NCBI GenBank assembly: GCA_902728285.1
Contig: CACVBU010000485.1
Location: 496,001 to 560,000, forward strand
Length of the DNA stretch: 64,000 nt
Reading direction: 5' to 3'
Origin: Clytia hemisphaerica
Lineage: Eukaryota; Cnidaria; Hydrozoa; Leptothecata; Clytiidae
Both the position numbers and the translations under genes were made by a program. Numbering within the stretch: position 1 is the first letter of the stretch; every line of letters starts with the position of its first letter. Shown one piece after another: positions 9,819 to 22,006 of the stretch. The notes below the pieces were generated by a model. The model was not told the DNA's origin and did no database searches. It worked only from the letters and a program-made list of their open reading frames with translations.

Positions 9819-12800
9819 ATGGCTAACATACCGCCGTCAAATCTACCCATACCGGGTCAGTTAAAGGTACCGACATTCAATACAAGCACCTTTCGTTTGT
9901 CAAGCGACCAATTCACCAAGACAGGAAAAATACGCTTAACAACACCTCAAAATACGTCCAATAATGTCTCCAAAACGAAGATACAAGTTGATGGCAAACT
10001 TATAGATGTTGATGTTTTGACAAAGCTTCATCAACAGGCAGGTACAAATGCTACTATCACTTTCAACAGCTCAACTAAGAACTTATTATCCAATATAGCT
10101 ATCACAAAATTGACGAGTGGTGCTCGCAAAATTGAACCAACAACATTGAAACAACCTAAAACGATTGCAGTTACGGTTTTTGGATCGCAGCAAGGGAGTA
10201 AGACAACACATGAAAAATTCTTGTTACCTAAAACGACGACTGCTACAAAAACAACTATATCAAAGACTATGCCTTATATTGAAGTCAAGAAATTTGCACC
10301 AGAAATGAATGGTTTGATGACTGCTTTGAAAAACGGGCATATTAAAGCAGAAAATGATGGGAAAAACATTACAATTAGGAATAAACCGGCGACTGCTTAC
10401 GCATTTAACATCATTAGTAAAGATAATCTCATCAAAAATGGAACTTTCATACCTAGTACCCCAAACCTTAATAAAGGATTTCAGTCCAGTTCTAATACTA
10501 AAACATTAATAACACAGGGACCAACCGTTAAACGATTCCATACAAATGCTACAGAGGTGACAACAAAGCGGTTGCTAAGTAACAATACTCCACTGACTAG
10601 CACTGTACATAACCCAAAAGCAACGACCAATAGAAAACCGATCGAATATCGCACAACACCGGCACCAACTTACAACAAACCGTCAGTTATTTACAATCGT
10701 ATGAACGTCATAACGTCATATCAAAACCCGACAACCAAACCGACTTTAACGGCAAAACCGACATCAGCAATTGTCGAGAATCGAGCTTATAAAGCCAATA
10801 AGGTGATGCTAGAAAATAACAAGAAAGCTAATTTTAAAATCAAGACTTTACTTTTACAAGATTTGATGAAGAAGAAAGCCAAGAAAGAAAACGATACTAC
10901 AAGAATTGACGGGTAAGATATGAATTCATTTTTTATTATAAGAACATCCAAATTTTTGAAGCCTTCGGATGTTCTTAAATCTTTAAGTTTTAAAGCCTAA
11001 AATGTGAGAATTTTGTGCAATTTTCTAAGAAATTGAGTGTTCTAGAGACCATAAAGACTTAAAATGTTCTTCATAATTTGGTCACTGAAGCAAAATGCTC
11101 TTATATGTGCTGTTCTTACAAAAAAACCGTCTATTACGACTATTCGTCAAGTTCTGTTAGCCTTTTTCAACAATTTAATTTATTTTGACAAAAGTGATTC
11201 CAAAAAGATTTGAAATTGTAAAGTGAAGAGGAAAAAATGACCTTTTGGTGCTAGAAACTTGATTAATACAAAAAGTAATTGAAGCTTGAATTAAAAAATG
11301 TTTTAAACATTTAAAATGTTTTCCCATAGAATTATTCCCATTATTGGATCCAGTGGCGTGGTGGCAGGGGGCCAGGGGGGCCAGGCCCCCCAGCGGAGCC
11401 CTTTTGAGAAGGGGCGCCCAAAAATAAGGGACGCTAAGAAGGATTTTTCAGGCGCCCATATCGAAAGATTGACAAATGAAAAAACAAAAATGGCGCCCCT
11501 CATCACCTCAAAATTTTCTGGCTCGCTTCGCTCGCACACTCCCTTTTTTGTGTTCATAATGAGCGTATAGAGAGGGGCGCAAAAAAAAAAAAATCTTTAA
11601 AAAGGGCGCCATATTTGCTTTGGCCACCCCAGAGAAATTTTCCCACCACGCTACTTATTGGATCAAAAGTTATACTGTGGGCTCTTAAGGTGACATGTTG
11701 AAGTAAAAAAGAAGAACAGCTAAAACCAAGGGTTTTGAACTTGAAAGCCATTTTGTTCCTTGAACTCATATTGAGGACTAAAACGAATCTGATTTTTTGT
11801 TTCTTGCTTCACTTATGAAATCAGTTTTTTGAAATTTGAACAATCAGTATATTTTCTTCTTTTTTTTTGAGCTACTTCCTTTTGTTCCAATTGTCTCTCA
11901 TACTTTACTCACTTTAGGTATAATAAATCTTCTCTGATTATTTGAACCATGTTTTAGTAAACAGATTAAAAATATCGTTGCATTAATTCTAATCGCTAAG
12001 GCACAGTCTAAACTTATACAAAAAAATGTGAAATTCTTTACTGGAAAAAGCCCTCAGGAAAGCCGAAAACTAAAAGTAGTGTTCCCTAATACTAAAATAT
12101 AGAATGAAAATAACGCAATTGAAAATTGTATCAAATCAAATTCATTTTAACCTTTCTTTCCAGTTTCGAGCAATTATACAACGAAGCAGTCAACAACGTT
12201 TTAAAACTCAAATCATTCACCGAAGATGGTGAAGAACGGAAGAAAGAAACCACACTCAAAGAAATCGAAAATGATTTTAAACGATATTTAGACACACCAA
12301 TGGAAATCGAGAAACGAATCGAAGAAGGTTTGTTTCGATTTTGCCGTAAACGATCATCTCCGAGTACACCGCCATCAACAAATTCTGTAGATATCAAAAA
12401 ACGAAAACTCATTGATGAAGAAATGTTAAACGCTTATCTTAAATCTGAAACCGTTTCACCTGTTTCCATGGGAGCAAAAACGCCAGCCTCGAATCCGGGA
12501 AGTGAGAACTTTTTCAAACAGTTTCTGACTGATAAAGCAAAGATACCGAAACCGTTCAAAACACAACCTTACTATTCACCCAACGATTATCCGTGGTTCT
12601 ATCCAACTTATTTTTATCAGAATTCACCCTCAGGCACAGTAAGCCAACCATCGAGTAAACCACCGAAGCTTGTGAAAATCAAACATAAATCACCGATAAA
12701 GAACGAGGCCGATAAAATGACGACGCCAAAGGCAAAGAGCCCGAAGGAACAAAAACTCAAAAAGGGGATTGCAACTCGCTCGAGTACCCTCAAAGTCGAA

Positions 12801-13301
12801 AATATAAAGAGTAAATTGTCACCGAAAGATATAAAAGCTAAAAAGGCAAATAATGTGAATATTGTTAAAAACAAAAAGGTGATTAAACGAGTGTCAACGC
12901 CAACCAAAGAGAAAGGACGCTCTATAAACAATGAACAGAAATGTTCAACAAAAGTGCTGACACCGAAAAAAGAACAATGCACATCTAGAGGTCATCTACT
13001 GAAACCTAACTTAAAACCAATTAAAAAGCCAAACCAACTTTCAGCTTCACAGAAACGATTATTCAATAAAGACACTATGAAATTTCGTTACAGTCTTCGA
13101 CAACGTGCAAAAGCCTTAAAAAAGGCTAAAAAGCTTGCCAAAAAGCAACACAAAGAACGACCGAAGCTGGTTTTGAAGAAATTTGACCCCAAAAAAAGTA
13201 CAAAGAAAGAAATTTTCCTGGCAAATTTTGATCTTCGTAGGGTATTGAAAAGAGTACCACCAAGTCCAGTACAAAGCTCTGAGCAATCTGATGACGAATA
13301 A
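9819..13301 (+). CDS. Two-exon gene, basic low-complexity protein, unknown
   Basis: Exon 1 is 9819-10912 and exon 2 is 12164-13301. The donor is GG|GTAAGA and the acceptor TTTCTTTCCAG. Exon 1 ends two bases into a codon and exon 2 supplies the third, giving a 743-residue product. The N-terminal half (1-364) is Thr/Asn/Lys-rich with little predicted structure. Residues about 366-430, starting FEQLYNEAV, are acidic and helical, ending in a region with EIEKRIEEGLFRFC. The rest is Lys/Ser/Pro-rich with many basic clusters (RQRAKALKKAKKLAKK) and an acidic SEQSDDE tail. This composition suggests a nuclear or chromatin protein, which is inference. I do not recognise the family. AATAAA-like signals lie near 13419. 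The intron carries a hAT-type MITE. The ATG at 9819 is the first in frame, but an upstream exon cannot be excluded. Confidence 0.75.
10934..11140 (+). repeat. Dispersed repeat, intronic copy
   Basis: Shared, diverged text such as AAGAACAT, CTAAGAAATTG(A/G)GTG, CCTTAAAATATTCTT and TGCTCTTATAT also occurs at 52030-52175. Inverted copies lie at 28235-28370 and 58870-59070. The family is unidentified. Confidence 0.5.
11351..11656. mobile_element. hAT-type MITE with 8-bp target duplication
   Basis: Ends are CAGTGGCGTGGTGG and its near complement CCACCACGCTACTT. ATTGGATC flanks both sides (11343-11350 and 11657-11664). CAGTG-like ends with an 8-bp duplication fit the hAT superfamily. The interior has runs of GGGGCGCC and a GCTCGCTTCGCTCGC palindrome. 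It lies in the intron of the 9819-13301 gene. Frames on both strands inside it are not genes. Confidence 0.85.
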
Positions 13302-13833
13302 ATAAAGCAAGCCGGAAGAGGCTAATATAGATTTACACAAAACTAGTTTATGACCCTTTAAAGTTTTTACTTTTTGTACTTTTACTAGTAGAACTGTCAC
13401 GATGTTTTCACATATTAAATAAATACAAAAAAGACTTAAATTTCCACATTCATTTCAATTTGGTAGGAGCAATACTGAAATTATTGTCCAGTAAAAATTG
13501 GACTCGACCAAGAGAAGATTCTGAGTTTAGATTTCATCACTTTTTTAATGGGGGTAGAGTCACACATTTTACACCTTGGGCAAAAAAAGTTATCGACTAA
13601 AGAGTGGCGGGTGGTATTTCTGTCAAATTCAGAAAATAAGTACTTTCGAACGTCTCGCTATAATTCAGGATTAGCTGATGATACAAAACTCCCAACTCCT
13701 CTAAATAAAGTAAGGAATATTTTGAAAATTCAAAATTTCAAAATAAAGTTCGTAAAAAATTGACATCGAATTTGCAATTATATAGGATAGGTTCTTCAGA
13801 GTATTTTTACGCTACCTATCTCAATAAAGAATG
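13302..13833. other. 3' flank and spacer, no gene seen
   Basis: It contains the probable 3' UTR and poly(A) signal region of the preceding gene (ATTAAATAAATA near 13417). No further coding frame is supported. Confidence 0.5.
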
Positions 13834-14452
13834 AATTCATGGCTCCGCCCCCCCCCACTTATTTGGGGGGGGGTGTAAATCTCAAATTGGCTTAAAAGTG
13901 GGTGGGAGCTGTCTCATTTTTTAAACTCAGGGGGGACCTAAAAAAGTGGGGGGAGCTGAAGGGCTACACTAAAGTTCTGGGGGGCTAATTAGGAAACAGT
14001 AAAATACCCCCTCACTATTGTTTTGGTTAATAAGTTTTAAGGATTTTTCTATTGAACTTATCTCTTACATTCTATCAAAATGTAGGCTAAAATGGCAAAT
14101 TTCTACCCATAAAATACCAACCATGGTGGGCAACATTTATTTAAATTTTCAATTTGGACCCCCAATTTTTTTTAACCCCGCATTTTTATGATGTACATGA
14201 ATTACTTTCTTCTCTTCCTCAGTTGGTTGACGTCCCATGTTGATACGTAAAAAAACTAGTAATAATACTACCAGAAATGACAGTAGCTTTTTTTGCTGGG
14301 ACCTGAACCTTGAAAGCAATTTTTGCAGGGACCTGAACCTTTATATTTCAACTGGGACCTGAACCTTACTGAAAAGTGGGGGGACCTAAATCGTAGGGGG
14401 GACCTAAATTTGTTGGGGGGACCTAGAACCCCATTCGGAGCCATGGAATTCG
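13834..14452. mobile_element. ~620-bp MITE (CATGGCTCCG)
   Basis: Termini GAATTCATGGCTCCG and CGGAGCCATGGAATTC are inverted. The interior has a C9/G9 hairpin near 13848-13875. GGGGGGACCTAAA-type motifs are repeated near both ends (13930-13985 and 14280-14430). Confidence 0.65.
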
Positions 14453-14660
14453 AATGTCTAGCTTCCAAATGGAAAGAAAATATATTTTTACGATTACGTC
14501 ATTCCGTAGAATAGCTTTGATATTTCCCATAAACACACAAAGATGAAAAATCAAAAAATATAACTATAAAATTCACTTATTTACATGTCACATGACCTTC
14601 AATAAATTAATTAAGTAACAAAGGAGGGAATACTCATATATTAACGTGCGTGTAACTTAC

Positions 14661-17600
14661 TGAATGTTTTGTTCATTGCAGTCTCCTTGTCACTTATCTT
14701 CCCTTCCATTTCGACCTGAAAATATAAATTTTGAAAATTTTGAAACTTTTATCTACCGGTATAATATCAATACTACATTATCTAAATTACTAAAAAATTT
14801 GATTGCATTTGCGAGTGTTCCTGTTTTTCATTCATAAGTTCGTAGACAGGCCTCAACCGCAAAAAAATCTATGGCCTAAACTCAAAATAAAAACTACCAC
14901 TACTTATAGAGCGAAATTGAAACTCCCAAACTGACAGTAACTCTTACTTTAAAACTATTGAATTTTGATTCGGCAATATCTTGAATGAGTTTTCTTAATT
15001 CGTCTGGTTTAAGAGAAGCCAACAAAGTTGTGACGTCATCAATCGGTTGTGATTCTGTTACGGATGATGTCTTTGATGGATTTTCTTCTGCCGACTTTTC
15101 CTGTGAACACAACATGGCAGATTTACATTAAAAATACAGACTTCCAGTAGCGTAGACAAGAGGGGCGCAAAATTTGTGTAGAAGTGCAGATTTTTATAAC
15201 ACAGTAATTATATTTTGAAAAGAGTATTACAGTGTCATAAAAATCTACTCTCGTACGAAAATTTTGCGCCCACCTGTTTACGCTACTGACTTCGAATAAG
15301 CAAAGTAGACAAAAAATCTTAGACCCAAGATTACTCCAGTCTGGCAACTTAGAGTTTAAACTAGTATAGAGTAGAGTTAATGAAAGAACAGTGCTTTTTT
15401 AAATGTTTTACGCCTCTTTGAAAAATCTTTTTGCACTAAGAATCTTGAAAACACCCATCTTTAAACCGTTAATCAAGTTAAATACTTTAGTCATCCCTAA
15501 AAGTATCCAGTAAATCCAGTTATAGTTATTTTCAAAAATTGTTTTAACATTTTCAAGACTTACATCATCTTCTTTAGGTTTCGGGTTGAGATATTCTTCA
15601 TACAAACTTTCAAGAATGCTTTCTTCCAAAGGACAAGGGAACGTTTGAGTCGTGGGAACCGTTTCAACGTCGATCTAAAATAATTTTTGTGTTGAAATTT
15701 CATAATCAAGAATAATAGTGAGGTTATGCATACAGCAAATTATGAAAAATGATTTAATTCTGGGTCGGCCACCCCCAATCCCGGAATTTTAAACTGCCCA
15801 GTTTTCGGTCTCCAGGAAAATTAAAACTTTCTCCTCCCTCTCCCCTTTCACGAGCTGATTCCGGAGAATTAATTTTTTTTAAGAAAGAAAAACATCTGCC
15901 ATGTGCTTTGAGGAAGAAAAATCATACAAAAAACTAAAAATGTGACTTTCTGTTAAAAAGTTGAAATCGCTTGAAACTTTTGGAGAAAAAATTCCCCAAC
16001 AGAAAGGTGGGGAGAAAGGTGGGGAGAAAGGTGGGTAGAAAGTACTGTATCGTCTTTAATAGTACTTTGCTTTTAAAGCTCACAAAAAACTTCTAAAGAA
16101 TTTAGCTTCAGAATCACCAAGGCTTGGTAAAGAATAAAAAATAACACTGATTCTCTTACAATCTTATTCAGTTGGACAGTTTGCTGAGCTTTAGTCAACA
16201 TGTGTTGGTACAGGTGATAGTGTTGGTAAAAGCTGAAATCAAAAAAACTCTATTTGAAAAGATGAAGAAATCTTTGTCATCTAGTTTTGCCTTCTAAACT
16301 ATATCGGATATCTTGCGTCAAGGGACTGATGTCGACCTGTTTACAACTGGATGTTTTTTTTTTCAGATATCACAGGATTTATAAGATTTGATTCGGACAT
16401 TTAACTATTTTTTATATAGTTTTGGAAATTTCTGTTCTAATCCTTCATCTACAACAGAAAGTTCTAATGGGCTCTTCCAGAAACATTTTTGTGCATAAGG
16501 AGGGGTGTTGGAGGATATATTTGATATTTTGTCCGGGGGATATAGTAGAGGGCATTTTGTAAAATCGCTCGACTGGTTTAGTCAAAGCACTTGTTATAAA
16601 TTTTTGGAAAGCTAAGGGGTAAGGGAATCGAAATTACGATGTTTCCAATTTTTTTCGGACACTTTGGTGTGATTTTCGGACAAATATGACGGTCTCAGGC
16701 AAAAATCATAGGGTTAAAAATTAATGACAATTTTAGCTCGAGAAAACAGGGACCTGTTGTATATTTTTGGTAAGCTCTCAAAAAATTAGGATTATAGATA
16801 TATCGCAAGTATAGGTGATTTCAGTACCTAACTCGAGATATTGAGCTACAAAAAGCACAAAAACTGGACAAAATAGCTGTTTCTGGCTGAAAAACACGGT
16901 TTTCAAGGGATAATATCTCGAGTTAAGTACAGAAATCACCTATACTTGCAATATATCTCTAATTAAGAGAGCTCTCCGCTCGAGATTTTTTAAGATTTGA
17001 GGAGTGTGAAATTTGACCTTATTTTGTATCAGTGCTTCTAACAAAACAATCGAGCGATTCCAAAAAATCGAACAAAATTCCCCCTACTAATAGTGCAAAA
17101 ATCTGCAAAACTTGCCTTGTTTTAGGGGTAAACTTGCTCTAATTAGGGGTGATTTTTAATGTCCGGGGGGTCAACTGGTGCTTGTCAAAGATAAACAGGG
17201 AATAGAAAAAACATACCTTTTCAGTAGAAAATCAAGAATTTGTTTGGATGTCTCCTGATTTTGGTTTTCAGGTAAGGAGAAAATCAATTCGTGAAGTAAA
17301 CTGATACTGTTTGATAATGAGGTCCCTTGTTCACAAAGATTTAACAAGTGTTCTTGAGTATTCAGTAACCATGATAATTGTGTTATTGACAGAGAAACCT
17401 CATTCCCAAACCTAGTAATAGAATGAAGCGGTTAAAGAAAAAATTGAAACCTATTGTTATATAAAGTCTCCTGGGGGCGTACTCGATTCACAAACAACCG
17501 TACGTAGAGCCCAAAATTATGTCTTGATACCAGACCCTTAGCCAAATTCGAGAAAATTTGGGCGAAAAATCTACCCTAACGGTGCGTTTTTTTGAAATTT

Positions 17601-18527
17601 TTTTACATTTTAAGGCAAAAAATGGCCAGATTTTACAAATTTTACACCCTTAGATTATTACTGCTAAATAGTGTAGTAACTATCTAAAAATAGTAATTTG
17701 AGAACAAATTACGTGAATTACGTGGTATAGAATTGTCGACCTCAATATAGAGCTTACTGATAATGTCTTGTAGTATAAACTGCATAGTCTCCCTGCAAAT
17801 ATTAATTCTATATAAAGTACTAAAGATTTACTTACAAGAAGATGTTGGTAAAGCAATCGATGACGGCTCCATATTTTAAATCCTTGCCAAATTGGCTTTC
17901 TCCAAGCAAAACAGCTAGTTTACTGAAAGGATTAATAAAGACAAACTTTACAAATTGTATCATTATTTTAATATTCATGGTGTAAAATGTAGCATACTTT
18001 ACAGGGGTAAAATCACTTATACCTTATAAAAACACTACTGTCATTTATTCATTTAAAATGTTTACTGATGGCAGGGCCAAAATAAATTTTCAGTATATTG
18101 AATAGTTTATTTTAAGAAAAATGACAATTCAAATTTATAAAATGTAAGAAAATCTCTTGAGTTACGGATTAAAATAAAATAAGAACTGATTGTCTTGCAA
18201 TTATATACCGTTCTATTCAATCAAAGCAACTGTTTCGATTGTGAAACAGTTTCCAGATAAGAAAAGAAGATTTTCCTATTAGCCTTTATTTGGAATCATT
18301 CAAACCGTTCTCGATTTTAAACTAATTTTCAGCTATTGTCATGTAAAACAAAAACATTAGCAGTAAAAACAATAATAGATCTCCCTTTCAATTCAGACTA
18401 TGGAGAGCCAAATATAAAAAAAAACATATACATTTCAAGTTCGAATACATCGTATTTGGTGAGTTCAGTGAGATCTTTTGTTGATAAGTTACTGAATATT
18501 TTCATTTTAGCATCTTGATTGAAATTT
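14661..18527 (-). CDS. CLAMP/C1a-32-like ciliary protein, seven exons
   Basis: Minus-strand exons are 18527-18432, 17922-17836, 17411-17217, 16232-16160, 15674-15564, 15100-14948 and 14715-14661. All have AG/GT borders and every junction phase agrees, giving about 256 residues. Both ends are open, so the gene continues outside what I could define. The region from KYDVFELE through FGKDLKYG and FLFGNEVSLS to FYQHYHLYQHML resembles the CLAMP domain of flagellar C1a-32, CFAP119 and CABCOCO1-type proteins. In those proteins an FxHxxLYxxxxTxxQ block closes the domain. The C-terminal part (PLEESILESLYEEYLNP, DELRKLIQDIAESKF) is acidic and helical. A role in the axonemal central apparatus is inferred from the family. 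Family assignment is moderate, while the exon chain is strong. Introns carry MITEs at 15145-15288 and 16495-17175. Confidence 0.65.
15145..15288. mobile_element. 144-bp hAT-like MITE in an intron
   Basis: Ends CAGTAGCGTAGAC and GTTTACGCTACTG are inverted, followed by GGGGCGCAAAATTT and AAATTTTGCGCCC. ACTTC flanks both ends. It sits in the CLAMP-like gene. Confidence 0.75.
16495..17175. repeat. Foldback in an intron
   Basis: Central arms near 16790-16870 and 16915-16990 share ATATATCGCAAGTATAGGTG, TCAGTACCTAACTCGAGATA and the inverse. Outer sequence includes AAAATCGCTCGA and TCGAGCGATT. GTCCGGGGG occurs near both ends. Confidence 0.65.
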
Positions 18528-19320
18528 CTAAAAAGGAGGTTATAAAACATTTTACTAAAAATGCTAAAAATAATCATTATTGATTTTATGTTGCAAGAAC
18601 CCAAATTATGTCTTTTACCAGGACAACCGAGTAAAGTGTAACAGTGAGTTATAGCAATTATAAGAACAGCACCTTTGCTACTTCTTCTTCTTTCACTTAT
18701 TTTTAAAATAGAGGAAGAATGGGAAATGTCTAAAAAATGTAAATTCCATTGATTGATTCAGCCACTTTTCCTGACAGCTTGGGAAAAACGCTGTTTTCCA
18801 ATGGAGCGACTTACTGAAGCTACTGAGAAGAAAAGAGCACTTTTATTTTTATTACAGATTTTAATACAAACATTGCATGGGGAATACTTCTGCCAAATGT
18901 TATCATGTGTCAACTATCAAAACATCAAAAAAATGATAAGCAAATTTTTCGTACATGCTAGCTAGAGTTTTATATTCAAACATGACATTTGGTCCTACAA
19001 AAGGTGTCAATGTAGAGGATGATGCAACACCATGTTGAATATTAACTAAAAACTCTGTGGTGCTGGAGTTTTTAATTATTAAAACATTATATTAATTTAA
19101 GCCCCAGCATTTTTCAGGGGGGGGGGCTAAGGAAAAAAGCCCCTGGCTAAATTCTAGAAACACAGCCCCCACCTTCACAAAGCAAAACATCAAAGAAATT
19201 TTGCATTCAAATCATATGCTTCCATTTATAGAATAACGCTCTGACAAGAATCTAGAAATTCTAATATACCAGACGTCCTCGCTCGATAGGATCGATCATC
19301 GGTATGTGATTGATGGATTG
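18528..19320. other. Spacer, no gene seen
   Basis: This is the presumed 5' side of the minus-strand gene. No upstream exon could be tied to it with confidence. A short poly-G segment (about 19090-19170) may be a decayed G-rich MITE. Confidence 0.4.
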
Positions 19321-19678
19321 CCGTAAGTTGGTCTAAAGTCGACACCCCTCTTCTAAATTTGACACCCTTCTTTAGAGATAGGAATAATGGGAAGGTCGGA
19401 ATCACTGATTGAAACTATTTTTGTTTGCTTAGCGATTAGAGAGGAATACCGTGAGTGGTCCTAAATCCAACACCCCTGCCTAAATCCGACCCCCCAAATA
19501 ACTGCTATGAAAAAAATTCTATGTTTACAAATATTCCCTCTCCAAGTTGAACAATAAACTTAACTGTATTGCAAAAACTCTCGCTCGAAACAAATCATCT
19601 AACAGAATGACTAAAATGTCAAGATGTTAATTTAATGTGACAAAAAAAGTGTGAGTTGTAAAAATAAGAGTCTGCTAA

Positions 19679-19975
19679 ATTGCGTGGGTTGCGTGGGTGC
19701 TTGGGTGCGTGGGTCGATATTTTTGCGTGGGTCATTTTTTTGCGTGGGTGCGTGGGTCAAAATTTTTTTTGCGTGGGTCAAATTTTTTGCGTGGGTCATA
19801 TTTTTTGCGTGGGTCAAAATTTTTGCGTGGGTCATTATTTTTTGCGTGGGTCATATTTTTTGCGTGGGTCATTTTTTGGGCTTGTTTTTGCATGGGTCAT
19901 ATTTTTTGCGGGGTCATATTTTTTTGCGTGGGTCAAATTTTGCGTGGGTCAATTTTTGCGTGGGTCAAAATTCTC
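19679..19975 (+). repeat. Minisatellite, GCGTGGGTCATATTTTTT unit
   Basis: About 16 units of 16-19 bp, all with the constant core GCGTGGGTCA and a variable AT spacer. All three forward frames stay open (FAWV/FCVGH/FLRGS patterns) because the unit lacks stop codons. These frames are not genes. Confidence 0.95.
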
Positions 19976-20293
19976 ACTGTAATTCGAAAAAAAATGCCTT
20001 CCCTTGAAATTCGAATGGTCACATCCAAATGTACTTCAATCAAAGAAATTACAAGTGAGGTGGACGAAATAATTGACAACGATTAAATTGTTGAGTGATC
20101 AGTCGCCTAATGAATATAACTTTTGTAGAAAAATTTTCAGATTGTGTCGCCATTTGCTTTGTTCTTTAACACTGAAAGGAAACCCAAAAGATTAAAGTGT
20201 GCTATAAGAAGCTATAAAGCTTCTAAAAAGATTCTTAAAGGCCAATTTAAAAAAGTGGACGAAATAAAAAGACGCTGTACTTTTTTTCAAAGC

Positions 20294-20650
20294 CCGGGGG
20301 GGGGTACTTAGACAAAATGGGTGCCGGGTATGTGCGAGCCATAAGGGTACCTTTTCACATTCCTCAAAAGTCTCTCAAAGGGGTACAAATTCAAAAGTTA
20401 GTCTCTGAAAGGGTCCCAAAATCACGAAAATCAAAAATTTCTCTCTCAAAGGGTCACGATTTCCAAAAATTTTGACCAAAATTTGGAAAATCAAACCAAA
20501 ATTTGGAAAAAATGGACCAAAATTTAGGAAAAAGTCTCTCAAAGGGTCCCAAAAGCACCAAAACTTTGTCTCTCAAAGGGTCGATTTTCGATTTTCGGCT
20601 CGGACATACCCGTCACCTCGCAAACCTAGTACCCCCCCCCCCCCCCCGGG
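20294..20650. mobile_element. G-rich-ended MITE with 8-bp target duplication
   Basis: It starts CCGGGGGGGGGTACTTAG and ends CTAGTACCCCCCCCCC. TTCAAAGC flanks both sides (20286-20293 and 20651-20658). The interior has repeated TCTCTCAAAGGGTC. It is the same family as 38597-38930 and 63530-63928. Confidence 0.85.
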
Positions 20651-21078
20651 TTCAAAGCAAGAGAAAAGGGAGGAAAAAATTCCATAGAAATGAAAGAAAC
20701 GGTCATATCTCATTTTTTTACTTAAAGTTATAGTGTTTATTTCCATGACACTGGAATCCTGAAATATAGCATGCTAAAATTCAAAAGTGTGATCCTGAAG
20801 TGTGTCTACAAAAATTAGACGGGTGTGTGTTGATTCTGTATAATGTTGTTATAGTAAATAAGTGCAGTATGTAAAATAAACCACAAGGTGTTACTACATA
20901 AAAACTGTGTGCTTTTGTTTAGTTTTCGTTAGATATATACACACACATTTTTGTATAAGTAACTTGAAAATTTTAATTTGACAAAAAAAAACGTCTTAGC
21001 TAACTCGAAAGTTTTAATTATTAATTTGGTAAAAAAATCGAGTTAGCTAAAAAATCACCAAAAAAATAGTGACCCACT

Positions 21079-21462
21079 AAAAAACTTTGACTCACGCAAG
21101 AAATAATGACCCACGCAAAAAATATGACCCACGCAAGAAATAACGACCCACGCAAAAGGAATATGACCCACGCAAAAAAAATATGACCCACGCAAAAATT
21201 ATGACCCACGCAAAAAAATATGACCCACGCAAAAAATAATGAACCACGCAAAAAATATGACCCACGCAAAAAATAATGACCCACGCAAAAATTTTGACCC
21301 ACGCAAAAAATTTGACCCACGCAAAAAATATGACCCACGCAAAAAAATTGACCCATGCAAAAAAAATTTTGACCCACGCACCCACGCAAAAAAATGACCC
21401 ACGTAAAAATATTAACCCACGCGAAAATATTGACCCACGCACCCACGCAACCCACGCAATTT
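21079..21462 (-). repeat. Minisatellite, inverted copy of the 19.7-kb array
   Basis: About 21 units of TGACCCACGCAAAAAAT, the reverse complement of the array at 19679-19975. Its distal end carries the same irregular ACCCACGC triplets, so the two arrays are arms of one palindrome. Confidence 0.95.
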
Positions 21463-22006
21463 AGCAGACTCTAAAAATAATTACCTCTATTATTCTGAAT
21501 CCGTTGGTCGTGTTTAAAACGTTAACAATTTTGTAATAAAAAGTTATGTTTTGTATAAGGAGCAATTAATGTTTTGGTTCAATTGGTTCAGTGTCTCAAA
21601 TCTCTCAGTTTAAATGACACTTTGGTATCTTCATTGCGTCACAGCGAATGGTTTGTTTTCATTTTAGTTTGTATCTTTGAAAGACCCCATCGGATTTAAG
21701 CAGGGCTGTCGGATTTAGGACCACTCACGGTATCAGTGATTCTGACCTTTCTATTATTCCTATCTCTAAAACTGGGTGTCGGAATTAGAAGAGGGATGTC
21801 GACATTAGACCAACTCACGGTACTTAACAATCCGGATAGGAGATCGATAGAGGATCGAATCGATTAACGATCAATGACGACAATTGGCTGACAATTTCTT
21901 TTGCGTCGGAAAAACTTTTTCAAACTTTCAGCGATGATTGATCAAACTGTTACAATGAAAATTATCCAGCGCATTTTTTATCTTCTTACCTTCTTCATCT
22001 CCAATA

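Larger units (their letters stand above)
19449..21730. mobile_element. Inner 2.28-kb element with inverted minisatellite arms
   Basis: Ends are CCGTGAGTGGTCCTAAATCC and its inverse, flanked by TA at 19447-19448 and 21731-21732. Inside each end lies a tandem array (19679-19975 and 21079-21462) in opposite orientation. Next to each array is the shared word AGAGTCTGCTAAATTGCGTG, inverted on the right. The centre carries another MITE (20294-20650). No transposase frame was found, so it appears non-autonomous. Confidence 0.85.
19321..21820. mobile_element. Outer TA-type MITE split by a nested element
   Basis: Left part 19321-19448 and right part 21731-21820 together resemble the 215-bp element at 3386-3600: CCGTAAGTTGGTCTAA at the left end, GACCAACTCACGG at the right, with CACCCTTCTTTAGAGA inside. 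TA follows the right end. On the left the TA has become TG. The 2.28-kb inner element is inserted at a TA in its middle. Confidence 0.85.

Noticed and set aside
11303..11570. Frames on both strands between 11303 and 11570
   Set aside because: Both lie largely within the hAT-type MITE and its inverted ends.
19651..20086. Three overlapping long frames with FAWV/FCVG/FLRGS patterns
   Set aside because: They are the same stop-free minisatellite unit read in three frames.
21079..21462. Array resembling a CRISPR
   Set aside because: Units are 16-19 bp with no unique spacers, the setting is an animal genome with introns, and a mirrored array exists.
21021..21464. Overlapping frames on both strands with FAWV and THAK patterns
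   Set aside because: They are translations of the inverted minisatellite array and not genes.
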